64,000 nt of DNA from an uncultured Pseudomonadota bacterium (lineage in GTDB: Bacteria; Pseudomonadota; Gammaproteobacteria; Steroidobacterales; Steroidobacteraceae): contig CAIRLC010000011.1 in NCBI GenBank assembly GCA_903879335.1, positions 62,001 through 126,000 of the forward strand, in the 5' to 3' direction. Below the pieces are notes generated by a model. It was not told the origin of the DNA. It made no database searches and saw nothing but the letters and a program-made list of their open reading frames with translations. How positions within the stretch are numbered: position 1 is the stretch's first letter; the number at the start of each line of letters is the position of its first letter. The position numbers and the translations under genes are program-made. Positions 26,885 to 35,409 of the stretch are shown here, piece by piece.

Positions 26885-27636
26885 GGGCGTGACTCAACGA
26901 TGGAATTACCGCCATCCACCACGAGCATTTGGCCGGTGATGTACGAGGCTGACGAACTGGCTAGAAAGGCGATCGCCGCCGCCACCTCAGCCGGCCGGCC
27001 CGAGCGCTCGAACGGCGTAGCACGCCCCGCCGCCACCTCCGCTGGCGTTTGTGAGCCCGTCGCGATCCAGCCCGGGGCGATCGCATTCACCGTAATTCCG
27101 GCGGTCGCGACTTCCAGCGCCAACGACCGCGTGAATCCAAGCAACCCGGCCTTCGCTGCCGAATAGGCCGCATCGCCGGCAACCCCCGCCACAGCGCCGG
27201 TGGTGGAGGAAATGTTGACAATGCGGCCGTAATGGCGCGACAGCATCCCGGGGAGCACGGCCTGTGTCACCAAAAACGCGCTGGTGAGATTGCGATCAAC
27301 GATGCCGCGCCACAGCTCCAGTGACATCGTCGCCACCGGCAGTTGCGCATCAACCACGCCGCCTGATGCCATCCCCGCATTGTTGACGAGGATATCGACG
27401 GGGCCTGCGTGAGCGATCAGGTCGTGAACAACCGTGGGGTCGGTCAAATCGCCGACAAAGGCGCAGGCGTCATAACCTTGGGCCACCAATTCAGCGGTGC
27501 GCGCCTGAACGCGGTCGCTTAATCCCGCCAAAATCAGCCGGTGGCCCGCCTTCGCGAGCGCTTCAGCGGCCGCGTAGCCTATGCCGTCCGGGCTCCCGGC
27601 GCCCGTCACTAGGGCGCCGCAGGTCGATGGGGCCAT
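26881..27636 (-). CDS. SDR family oxidoreductase (FabG-like)
   Basis: This 251-aa SDR has the cofactor loop VTGAGSPDGIGYAAAEALAKAG, which carries a two-residue insertion relative to the usual TGxxxGIG, then NNAGMASGG, IVNISSTTGAVAG and YSAAK. The end is SYITGQMLVVDGGNSI. It is the first gene of a two-SDR operon whose products may act on successive steps of one alcohol/ketone conversion. The inserted residues are the only oddity. Confidence 0.87.
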   Translation of the reverse strand: MAPSTCGALVTGAGSPDGIGYAAAEALAKAGHRLILAGLSDRVQARTAELVAQGYDACAFVGDLTDPTVVHDLIAHAGPVDILVNNAGMASGGVVDAQLPVATMSLELWRGIVDRNLTSAFLVTQAVLPGMLSRHYGRIVNISSTTGAVAGVAGDAAYSAAKAGLLGFTRSLALEVATAGITVNAIAPGWIATGSQTPAEVAAGRATPFERSGRPAEVAAAIAFLASSSASYITGQMLVVDGGNSIVESRP

Positions 27637-27663
27637 GGCAGCCCTCCAAGTGATGGGCCGCCA

Positions 27664-29673
27664 TTATAGGCCGGCTGAGGGCGTCGACTGCGTCGGGGCG
27701 TACTTACTGAGGAATGTTTCGACCTCACGCAACATCAGTGCTCGGTCGCTTTCTTTGTGCAGCGAGTGGTCGGCGCCCGGCAGCTTGACGTAGCGGTGAG
27801 CCTTGCCGGCCTTGGTCAGCGCCTTATCCATCGCGTCGCCCTGATGGGCGGGCACCTGCGCGTCCATATCGCCTTGGAAAAAGAGTACCGGCACCTGGAA
27901 GTCGGCGGCGTGTTCGCGCGGCGAATCGCGGCGTAATTTTTCCCGATCGGTGCCGATCTGGCGCTGAATGATCTTGGCATCCACCCAGTTATAGCCATCA
28001 TCAAAGAGCATGGCGAGATCACTGATCCCGGCAATACTGATCGCACACCGATACAGCTCTGGATTGCGTTGCGCGCCCAAGAAGGCCTCATAGCCGCCAA
28101 AACTCCACCCCAAAATACAAATTTTCTCAGGGTCCGCGATACCTTGCGCAATCGACCACCGCGTGGCGTCGGTCACGTCTTCAAAGGTCACGCCACCCCA
28201 ATCCTGATGGGCGGCAAAAAACCAATCAGAGCCATAGCCGCTCGATCCGCGAAAATTCATCTGCAACACCGCGTAACCGCGTGACGTCAGGAACTGTGTG
28301 AGGAAAAAATATCCCCACGTGTCGCGTGCGATCGGGCCGCCGTGCGGCATCACCACGAGCGGTAAATGTTTGGCCTCCTGACCGATCGGTATCGACAAAT
28401 AACCGGGTATCGAGGTGCCATCGCGAGCGGGGTATTGGATGGGCTGCATCGACGACATCGCACTGGCGGGCAGCTCGGGTGGCATCGCATTCACGACCGT
28501 CAAGCGCTTGGTGTCTAAGTCGAGCACACGAAAGGCCGGCCAAGCCTTATCGCTACGCGATTCGATCAGGTATACGCGATGGCTATCAGAACTGCCTGCT
28601 ATCGTGTTGAAGGTATCCGGCAACAATTTATTGACTGCCGTCAGGATGTCCTCGACGCGCGGATCGATGGCGTAGAACGTCGGCTTTTCACCCTCGATTT
28701 CAACACCCTCCAAGCTGCCATCTTTGGCGAATTGATAGCTGGAAATATCAAAGCGGGTGCTGGAGAACACCGGCTGGGGTTCGTCCTTACCGGTCAGGTC
28801 ATAACGCCATAAAGCCTCACGACTGCCGTGAGCGGACGCGGACGTCGCATACACCTCATTGGCCTGCGTGGCGGAAAACGCGATCGGCGAGAAACTGCGG
28901 TCTCGGCTGAAGGCCTCCCAACGCTCAATACGCTTCAAATCAGATTCGCCAGCGAGACGGGCGTAATACATCTCAGCCGTACCAGACACACCAAATCCTA
29001 AGCGCACGAGGCCATCCGAGTCGGTCAACCAGTGCCGAATGGGCGGATGGGCGGATTGGCGCATCTTCAGGCGGCCGGTCCGGATGTTGAGCTCAAAGAC
29101 CGCCGGGGCCGCGTGAGTGCCCACGTTACCGAGGACGCCGGCGACGGAACTGCGCTGACCGTGGGCATCAAAGCCTTCATCGGCCTCGATCAGTACGGTA
29201 TCCGGCACGCCGGTATGCCATTGCAACACTCGGTCCAGGAACTGGCCCTGCACCATGGTCGAATTCTGCAGCAACACCAGCATGTTGCTGCCCGAGGCAT
29301 CTACCGCCACGAGGCGCGTAACGCCGTACACCAGACCACCGTCCTGCGTCAGCCCGGCAAGACTACAGAGCAGTCGTTCATTCGTCGCGAACTTGCACCA
29401 CTGGAAGCGAAAATCGGCGGGCTCTGAGATCACCACACGCGGCGCGTTTTCGGGGTGCACTCGATCAATCACCACCACCCCCGCTCTGCCCTTCGTGGAT
29501 TTAATCAACGACAGGTATCGAGCATCCGGCGAGATCGCCACCTGCGACACTGGAGGGCGTGCGGCCAACGCCTCCAGAGGCAATGGGTCGGCCATTACGG
29601 CCTGCAGCGCAAGCCCGCCCGCCACGAGGCCAAGGAGCCAAGCCTGGGTGAACGGTAAGTGCTGACTGCGCAT
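27664..29673 (-). CDS. S9 family prolyl-oligopeptidase-type peptidase
   Basis: This 669-aa protein has a signal peptide (FTQAWLLGLVAGGLALQAVMA), a beta-propeller N-terminal domain (about 35-410) and a C-terminal alpha/beta-hydrolase peptidase domain. The nucleophile elbow is GWSFGGYEAF; the acid lies in FFQGDMDAQVP and the histidine in LPGADHSLHKESD. Such enzymes cleave dipeptides or acyl-peptides in the periplasm. AAGGAG precedes ATG 29673; the ORF from 29709 adds a cysteine-rich tail without signal features. It is divergent from the choline-sulfatase gene. Confidence 0.9.
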   Translation of the reverse strand: MRSQHLPFTQAWLLGLVAGGLALQAVMADPLPLEALAARPPVSQVAISPDARYLSLIKSTKGRAGVVVIDRVHPENAPRVVISEPADFRFQWCKFATNERLLCSLAGLTQDGGLVYGVTRLVAVDASGSNMLVLLQNSTMVQGQFLDRVLQWHTGVPDTVLIEADEGFDAHGQRSSVAGVLGNVGTHAAPAVFELNIRTGRLKMRQSAHPPIRHWLTDSDGLVRLGFGVSGTAEMYYARLAGESDLKRIERWEAFSRDRSFSPIAFSATQANEVYATSASAHGSREALWRYDLTGKDEPQPVFSSTRFDISSYQFAKDGSLEGVEIEGEKPTFYAIDPRVEDILTAVNKLLPDTFNTIAGSSDSHRVYLIESRSDKAWPAFRVLDLDTKRLTVVNAMPPELPASAMSSMQPIQYPARDGTSIPGYLSIPIGQEAKHLPLVVMPHGGPIARDTWGYFFLTQFLTSRGYAVLQMNFRGSSGYGSDWFFAAHQDWGGVTFEDVTDATRWSIAQGIADPEKICILGWSFGGYEAFLGAQRNPELYRCAISIAGISDLAMLFDDGYNWVDAKIIQRQIGTDREKLRRDSPREHAADFQVPVLFFQGDMDAQVPAHQGDAMDKALTKAGKAHRYVKLPGADHSLHKESDRALMLREVETFLSKYAPTQSTPSAGL

Positions 29674-29818
29674 CACGAGCTCCTTGCAATGACAGCCGCA
29701 GTGTCCCACCGCTTCACGCTGCGCCGCAATCGGGTTCGCCGGCGACGCAATCCGCTCTCAAGATCGAGCCTATTCGTGCGAGGATCCGCTTTACTTCATT
29801 TTTGCCCACGACCGCATC

Positions 29819-31336
29819 ATGCCCAAGCGCCCGAATATCCTGATCATCCAGGCCGACCAACTGACTGCAGGGGCGCTGAGCTGCTACGGCGGAACGGTGG
29901 CCAAAACACCGCATATCGACCGATTGGCCCGCGACGGGGTCGTCTTCGAGTCCTTCTACACCAACAGCCCCCTGTGCGCGCCATCGCGGTTTTCGATGAT
30001 GTCGGGCCAACTGCCCTCCGCAATCGGTGCCTACGATAACGCCGCCGAATTCGGCGCGGACGTGCCGACCTTTGCCCATTACTTGCGTGCAGCCGGTTAC
30101 CAGACGTACTTGTCCGGCAAAATGCATTTCTGCGGACCCGACCAACTGCACGGTTTCGAGCAGCGCCTCACCACGGACATCTATCCCGCCGATTACGGCT
30201 GGACGCCGAACTGGGACAACTTCGCCGAACGCCTATCGTGGTACCACGTGATGAACTCCGTCACGGAGGCCGGTCCCTGCACGCGTACCAACCAGATCGA
30301 TTTTGACGACGAGGTGGTCTTTGCCGCTCGGCAGAAAATCTTCGATATTGCCCGTGGTAAAGATGACCGGCCGTTCTGCCTCGTCGTATCCATGACCCAC
30401 CCGCATGATCCCTACACCACCCCCCAGGAGTACTGGGATCGATACGATGGCGTGGATATCCAACCGCCGACGGTCAGCCTTGAATGGTCCGAGATGGATC
30501 CGCATTCCCAACGCATCCATCACGTCATCGGTCTCGGTGAAAAGACACCGGCACCGCAGCAAATCTTAGCTGCGCGCCGCGCCTACTATGGCTCCATCGC
30601 CTACGTTGATGATCAGGTTGGCGTGTTGCTGAAGACCATCAAAGACGCCGGGATGGCCGATGACACGATCGTGATCTTCACCAGCGATCACGGCGACATG
30701 CTCGGAGAGCGCGGTCTGTGGTTCAAGATGAGTTTCTTTGAAGGCGCTGCCCGCATCCCATTTATCGTGCACGCGCCCAAATGTTATGCCGCCCAACGCA
30801 TCGCCACGCACGCCTCATTGGTCGACCTCGTACCGACGTTGGCCGAAATCGCGACAGGCGAGACCTTTAAACCCGTCGTCCCCATCGAAGGCCAAAGTTT
30901 GTTGCCCGCCTTACAGGGCAAGACCATTCGGGATGAAGTCATCGGCGAGTTCATGGGTGAAGCCTCCATCGCGCCGATCATCATGCTCCGACGCGGCGCG
31001 CATAAATTCATTCATAGCCCGGTCGATCCAGACCAACTCTATGATCTCGCGCTCGATCCATTGGAGCGCGTGAACCTTGCGCACGATCCGAAGTACGCCT
31101 CGGTGGTGGCAGACTATCGGGCCGAGATTGCCGCACGCTGGGATCTGGCTGCGCTGCACGACCGTGTCGTGGCAAGCCAACGGCGACGGCATTTCGTCTA
31201 CGGGGCCTTACGGTCCGGCCGTTACACGCCTTGGGACCATCAGCCCTTTCAGGACGCCGCCAAGGCCTACATCCGCAACGATCAGGAACTCAATGATCTC
31301 GAAGCGATGGCTCGATTCCCGCGCCTGGCTCCTTAG
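29819..31336 (+). CDS. betC: Choline-sulfatase
   Basis: This 505-aa type I sulfatase has C53 in CAPSR, the site converted to formylglycine. N-terminal QADQLTAGALSCYGG, SPLCAPSRFSMMSGQLPSAIGAYDNAAEF and the C-terminal HFVYGALRSGRYTPWDHQPF domain are characteristic of BetC, which hydrolyses choline-O-sulfate to choline and sulfate. The enzyme is cytoplasmic (no signal peptide). Its 3' end overlaps the start of a choline-type ABC transporter gene by 44 nt, which supports uptake and use of choline sulfate or choline as one unit. Confidence 0.92.
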   Translation: MPKRPNILIIQADQLTAGALSCYGGTVAKTPHIDRLARDGVVFESFYTNSPLCAPSRFSMMSGQLPSAIGAYDNAAEFGADVPTFAHYLRAAGYQTYLSGKMHFCGPDQLHGFEQRLTTDIYPADYGWTPNWDNFAERLSWYHVMNSVTEAGPCTRTNQIDFDDEVVFAARQKIFDIARGKDDRPFCLVVSMTHPHDPYTTPQEYWDRYDGVDIQPPTVSLEWSEMDPHSQRIHHVIGLGEKTPAPQQILAARRAYYGSIAYVDDQVGVLLKTIKDAGMADDTIVIFTSDHGDMLGERGLWFKMSFFEGAARIPFIVHAPKCYAAQRIATHASLVDLVPTLAEIATGETFKPVVPIEGQSLLPALQGKTIRDEVIGEFMGEASIAPIIMLRRGAHKFIHSPVDPDQLYDLALDPLERVNLAHDPKYASVVADYRAEIAARWDLAALHDRVVASQRRRHFVYGALRSGRYTPWDHQPFQDAAKAYIRNDQELNDLEAMARFPRLAP

Positions 31337-33110
31337 TGCGCTGACGCTGCTGGCGGGTGGCTTCGTCGCAGCACCGGTCGGCGCCGCGACGGATCCACCG
31401 TCGTGTCAGGCGGTGCATTTTGCCGATGTCGGCTGGAGCGATGTGACGGCGACGACCACGCTGGCCATGACCGTGCTTGCCGACCTCGGCTATACGCCCG
31501 ATGCCACGATGGTGTCGGTGCCGGTGACCTACGAATCCATGAAGGCAGGACACATCGATGTGTTCCTCGGCAATTGGATGCCGGCGCAGGTCGACACCCG
31601 ACGCCCCTATGTCGAGGACGGCTCCATTGAAGTGGTGCGCGCGAATCTGACCGGGGCAAAATTCACGCTCGCGGTGCCAGCTACGCTCTATGCCCAAGGG
31701 CTGCACGATTTTCGCGATATTCAGCGTTTTGCCGACGTGTTGGATCACCGGATATTTGGCATTGAACCGGGCAATAACGGCAACCGCATCGTGCAGGGCT
31801 TGATCGATCAGAACCAATTCAATTTAGGGTCTTTTCGCTTAGTCGATTCCAGCGAACAGGGTATGTTGGCGGAAGTGGCACGGGCAACGACGGCCCGAGC
31901 CCCCATCTTGTTTCTCGCCTGGGAACCGCACCCCATGAACATGCGGTTTCCAATTCGCTACTTGAGCGGTGGAGACGCCACCTTCGGTCCTAATTACGGT
32001 GGCGCCACGGTTTGGACGCTGGCCCGCCGCGGACTCACACTGCGCTGCCCGAACCTCGCGCGGTTTTTGGGTAACCTCGAGTTCTCCACGCGCGGAGAAG
32101 ACGAAGTGATGGCGGCCGTGCAGGCGATTGCTTCGTCCGACCAAGCTGCCCGCCAGTGGCTCGACACTCACCCCGATGTCCATGCAGCATGGTTGCTCGG
32201 GGTCACGACATTCGACGGCAAAGCGCCGCCGTTACGAGCCTTGTCGCGGCGGGCAGGAACCGCCCTCGGTCTGGAGGCCTGGTTAAGCGGGCACAAGATT
32301 CCGGTGGGGACGGCCATCGCTGCGGCAATCGACTGGATTAAGACGCGGGGAGCCGGACTCTTCGGTGCGATTTCGGCGGCCACAAACGGCAGCGTTGCCG
32401 TCGCGGTCACGGCCCTAAGGTCGATCCCGCCGACCGTCATCGTTGGCCTGTTTGCCGTCCTTGCCTGGGGCTTGCAACGGTCATGGAAACTCGTGGTCTT
32501 CGTGATCAGCGCCCTCCTATTCATCATGAATCAGGGCTATTGGTCGGCCACCTTAGAGACCTTGGCACTGGTGCTCGTCGCGGCATTGATCACGTTGACG
32601 GTCGGGATCCCGCTGGGCATCGCCACGGCCCATCGACCGCGTCTGCATGCGGCGCTGCAGCCGGCGCTTGATCTCATGCAAACCTTGCCGACCTTCGTCT
32701 ACCTGATACCGACCCTCGTGCTGTTCGGGCTAGGGGTCGTCCCCGCGATCATCTCCACTGTGATTTTTGCCCTGCCCGCGCCCGTGCGGCTCACCCAATT
32801 GGGCATCGCGTCGACGCCCAAGGCCTTAATTGAGGCCGGCGATGCATTTGGCGCCACGCCTTGGCAACGCCTCGTCAAAATCGAACTGCCCTCGGCCTTA
32901 CCCTTGATCCGGGAAGGCATCACGCAATGCATCATGCTGTGCCTATCGATGGTGGTCATCGCCGCGCTCGTCGGTGCCGGTGGCCTCGGCGTGCCGGTGG
33001 TTCGCGCCCTCAATACCGTACAAGTCGGTATGGGCTTCGAAGCAGGTCTGACTATCGTGTTGCTCGCGATCGTTTTGGACCGCATCGCCCGACGGCGCGG
33101 CGACCGATAG
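31293..33110 (+). CDS. Fused choline/betaine ABC substrate-binding protein and permease
   Basis: This 605-aa fusion has a signal-like N terminus (AWLLSALTLLAGGFVAAP), then an OpuAC/ChoX-type binding domain (about 28-310) with DVGWSDVTATTTLAM, HIDVFLGNWMPAQ and FLAWEPHPMNM, rich in cage-forming aromatics. The C-terminal half is an OpuAB/ChoW-type permease, about 395-600, with the LLxxxGxGxPIGI-like TVGIPLGIA, LPTFVYLIPTLVLFGLG and the EAA loop GDAFGATPWQRLVKIELPSALP. No ATPase gene follows. ATG 31293 lies inside the sulfatase gene. The organism must supply an ATPase from elsewhere or the transporter is incomplete. Confidence 0.85.
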   Translation: MISKRWLDSRAWLLSALTLLAGGFVAAPVGAATDPPSCQAVHFADVGWSDVTATTTLAMTVLADLGYTPDATMVSVPVTYESMKAGHIDVFLGNWMPAQVDTRRPYVEDGSIEVVRANLTGAKFTLAVPATLYAQGLHDFRDIQRFADVLDHRIFGIEPGNNGNRIVQGLIDQNQFNLGSFRLVDSSEQGMLAEVARATTARAPILFLAWEPHPMNMRFPIRYLSGGDATFGPNYGGATVWTLARRGLTLRCPNLARFLGNLEFSTRGEDEVMAAVQAIASSDQAARQWLDTHPDVHAAWLLGVTTFDGKAPPLRALSRRAGTALGLEAWLSGHKIPVGTAIAAAIDWIKTRGAGLFGAISAATNGSVAVAVTALRSIPPTVIVGLFAVLAWGLQRSWKLVVFVISALLFIMNQGYWSATLETLALVLVAALITLTVGIPLGIATAHRPRLHAALQPALDLMQTLPTFVYLIPTLVLFGLGVVPAIISTVIFALPAPVRLTQLGIASTPKALIEAGDAFGATPWQRLVKIELPSALPLIREGITQCIMLCLSMVVIAALVGAGGLGVPVVRALNTVQVGMGFEAGLTIVLLAIVLDRIARRRGDR

Positions 33111-33197
33111 AAATCCATCCGGTCAGTAGCCTAGGAGCGGCCTCACGGTGGTAAGATCAGACATCATGCTTTTTTCACCGGATCGGGGTAACAGACC

Positions 33198-33614
33198 ATG
33201 GACCGCAGACACCTACTGATGACCGCCGGCGCCGCTCTTGCGGCCACCACCTTGACAGCACACGCAGGGGAGCATCACCACGATCACGCGGCATCCCCCC
33301 TCCTGGCCTCGGCGACGCACTGCGTGGAAACCGCCAATGTGTGCCTCGCACACTGCCTCGATCGATTGGCCGACGGCGACAAAGACATGGCCAACTGCGC
33401 CCGCTCCGTCACCGGTCTGATCGCTGTGTGCAATGCCTTGGCCGTGCTCGCCGCCCAGCACTCGCCCTTGCTGCCCCGCTATGCGACCGTTGCAGCTGAC
33501 GTGTGCAAAGCCTGTGAGACTGAGTGCAACAAGCACTCGGAGCATCCGCCCTGCCACGCTTGCGCCGAAGCCTGCAAGGCCTGCGCAGCGGAATGCGCGA
33601 AAATCGCGGCCTAA
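33198..33614 (+). CDS. Exported four-helix-bundle copper storage protein (Csp-like)
   Basis: This 138-aa protein has a twin-arginine-like start (MDRRHLLMTAGAALAATTL), a His-rich stretch (EHHHDH) and then about 13 cysteines on amphipathic helices with CxxxC spacing (CVETANVCLAHC, CKACETEC, CHACAEACKACAAEC). This is the Csp/DUF326 four-helix bundle that binds many Cu(I) ions through cysteines lining its core. Export suggests a Csp1-like periplasmic copper store. It begins a small copper locus with the next two genes. Confidence 0.85.
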   Translation: MDRRHLLMTAGAALAATTLTAHAGEHHHDHAASPLLASATHCVETANVCLAHCLDRLADGDKDMANCARSVTGLIAVCNALAVLAAQHSPLLPRYATVAADVCKACETECNKHSEHPPCHACAEACKACAAECAKIAA

Positions 33615-33672
33615 TCGACACTACAGGGTCACCCGCCTTGCCCTCGCGCCTGACGCCGGGGTAAAACGGGTT

Positions 33673-34038
33673 ATGGTTCCCATGTCCCGCCTATCCCGCC
33701 GGTTCTCGCTGTGGATCGCGGCGGCTCTATTGCCGCTGCTGTTCCTGCGGGCGCTTGTGCCTGTGGGATTCATGGCCAGCGCGACCGGCGGGAGCGTGCA
33801 CTACACGTTTTGCGGCGGCGACACCGCAAGCCCGAATCATCATGCGGGCAACACCGATCACGCCTGCCCGTTTGCGCAGAGCGCTGGTGCAGCGCCACTG
33901 CCGCTCACGCGCATTCTCCCGCCCGTACAGATTCTTGCGGCGTTCGCGCCGGTGTCGTTCCAGTCTCAGGCCCTGTCCCTGTCGGGACCACGGCGTACGG
34001 CGGGCAGTCGCGCCCCGCCTCCTTTCTCTCTCGCCTGA
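33673..34038 (+). CDS. DUF2946-like membrane-anchored protein
   Basis: This 121-aa protein has an N-terminal hydrophobic segment (FSLWIAAALLPLLFLRALVPVGFMA), then YTFCGGD, a His-rich NHHAGNTDHACPFAQSAGA segment and a second weaker hydrophobic stretch. The CxGD ... HHxG ... CPF arrangement resembles DUF2946 proteins, often found beside copper and TonB genes. ATG 33673 (CGGG upstream) or ATG 33682 may be the start. The frame is open far upstream, but that part overlaps the copper storage gene. Confidence 0.6.
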   Translation: MVPMSRLSRRFSLWIAAALLPLLFLRALVPVGFMASATGGSVHYTFCGGDTASPNHHAGNTDHACPFAQSAGAAPLPLTRILPPVQILAAFAPVSFQSQALSLSGPRRTAGSRAPPPFSLA

Positions 34039-34112
34039 CATCACCAGACGTCTTACGGACGTCCAGCCGACATGTGTCGGCCTTTTGTCCCTGTTACAAG
34101 AGAGAAACGTTT

Positions 34113-35069
34113 ATGAACTCATCGTCCATGCACCGAGTTGCGCTGGCAGCTCGGACTACCCTGCTCGCCGCCTCGCTCCTGGTCGGCGCGACGTTCGTCC
34201 CGCTAAGCGCACACGCTTGCGCGTGCGGTTGCGGAGTTTTCGACGTCGGGACCGGCTCCATGTTTCCGGACGGCTCCGGCGGCACCGTGTTCGTCGAAGC
34301 GGATTTCGTTAACCAGAATCGCAACTGGAGTGGCACGTCATCGGCACCAGCCGATAACAACGCCGACAAACTCGTCCGCAGCGAGTTTTATACGGCGGGT
34401 GTGCAATACATGTTCAATCGACGTTGGGGGATCCAAGTCGATGTGCCGTATTGGAACCGCAAATTCACGACCCAGGACGACACGGGCGATCTGTCGACGA
34501 ATGAGCACGCCGCCTTAGGAGACATCCGCATCCGTGGTGTCTACACCGGCTTCTCACCGGACATGTCCTCAGGCTTAACCTTCGGCCTGAAACTACCGAC
34601 AGGCGACTCCAACTACCCCAATTTCGACCCGGACACGGAAATCGGTTCAGGCAGCACCGACCTGTTGTTGGGTGCGTTCCACCGCGGCCATCTGTCCAAA
34701 GATGGCAAGGTCGGCTATTTCATTCGCGGCCAATGGCAGGAGCCTTTGCAGACGAAGTCGAACTACCGGCCGGGCAATGAGTTGATCGGTGTGGCGGGCG
34801 CGTATTACCAAGGCTGGACGCATGCCGACAGCTTTGCCATTACGCCCATCCTGCAGGTCACTGCGGCCTACCGTGGGCATGACGGCGGCATCGACGGTCA
34901 TCCTGAAGACTCCGGCTACACTCGACTGATCGTAGCACCTGGGCTTGAATTGCATTTCTCGAAGATTCGCGTCTACGCCGAAGCGGGCTTTGCCGTACAC
35001 GATAACGTCAGCGGCAATCAGTTGGTCTCGCGCCAAAATTACAAACTGACAGCGTTCTATTCGTTCTAA
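34113..35069 (+). CDS. Outer-membrane beta-barrel protein of copper locus
   Basis: This 318-aa protein has a signal peptide ending SAHA, a striking CACGCGVFDVGTG motif right after cleavage, and then alternating amphipathic beta strands finishing in aromatic YSF, the usual outer-membrane barrel signature. Motifs such as YMFNRRWGIQVDVPYWNR and GLTFGLKLPTGDSN resemble transporter-like barrels of the phenol MetA-like group. The cysteine cluster and the neighbours suggest a metal link; function is otherwise unknown. Confidence 0.72.
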   Translation: MNSSSMHRVALAARTTLLAASLLVGATFVPLSAHACACGCGVFDVGTGSMFPDGSGGTVFVEADFVNQNRNWSGTSSAPADNNADKLVRSEFYTAGVQYMFNRRWGIQVDVPYWNRKFTTQDDTGDLSTNEHAALGDIRIRGVYTGFSPDMSSGLTFGLKLPTGDSNYPNFDPDTEIGSGSTDLLLGAFHRGHLSKDGKVGYFIRGQWQEPLQTKSNYRPGNELIGVAGAYYQGWTHADSFAITPILQVTAAYRGHDGGIDGHPEDSGYTRLIVAPGLELHFSKIRVYAEAGFAVHDNVSGNQLVSRQNYKLTAFYSF

Positions 35070-35083
35070 GGCGACGCGTAAGG

Positions 35084-35108
35084 GGGGCTGACATCCGGTC
35101 GGCCCCCG
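35084..35108 (+). terminator. GC stem-loop after the copper locus
   Basis: A 10-bp stem with one G-U pair (35084-35093 with 35099-35108) and a 5-nt loop lies 15 nt after the barrel-protein stop. It lacks a U-tract, so it could be a weak terminator or RNA-stabilising hairpin. The remaining bases from 35109 to 35344 hold no gene or motif I can support. Confidence 0.4.
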
Positions 35109-35344
35109 CAGTCCGCAGCACGCGGTGAGACGCGCCTAAGCTTTCTCAAGCCGGACTACGCCACACGCGTTGAGCTCTTAAGGTCCGCAACCGACCCCCC
35201 TCACGGGCCAGCCTCACCGCCGTCAAACGCCACGAGGTTGCGGCGTCACGAACCGGATCGATCCAGGGGCAATCCCGCCGGCTGATCGGCGCTCGCCGTT
35301 CAGGCGCTGTTCCCTTGATGCCGGTGACTCCCCAACGAGCGCGC

Positions 35345-35374
35345 AAAAAAAAGGCGGGCCACAAGGCCCGCCTT
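35345..35374 (-). terminator. Rho-independent terminator of the TonB receptor gene
   Basis: AAGGCGGGCC (35351-35360) pairs with GGCCCGCCTT (35365-35374) around an ACAA loop. On the minus strand the 10-bp stem is followed by a run of eight T residues. It lies 36 nt beyond the receptor stop at 35410. Confidence 0.9.
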
Positions 35375-35409
35375 CCTGCTGCCGAAGCAGCAACGATGTC
35401 CAATAAGTC

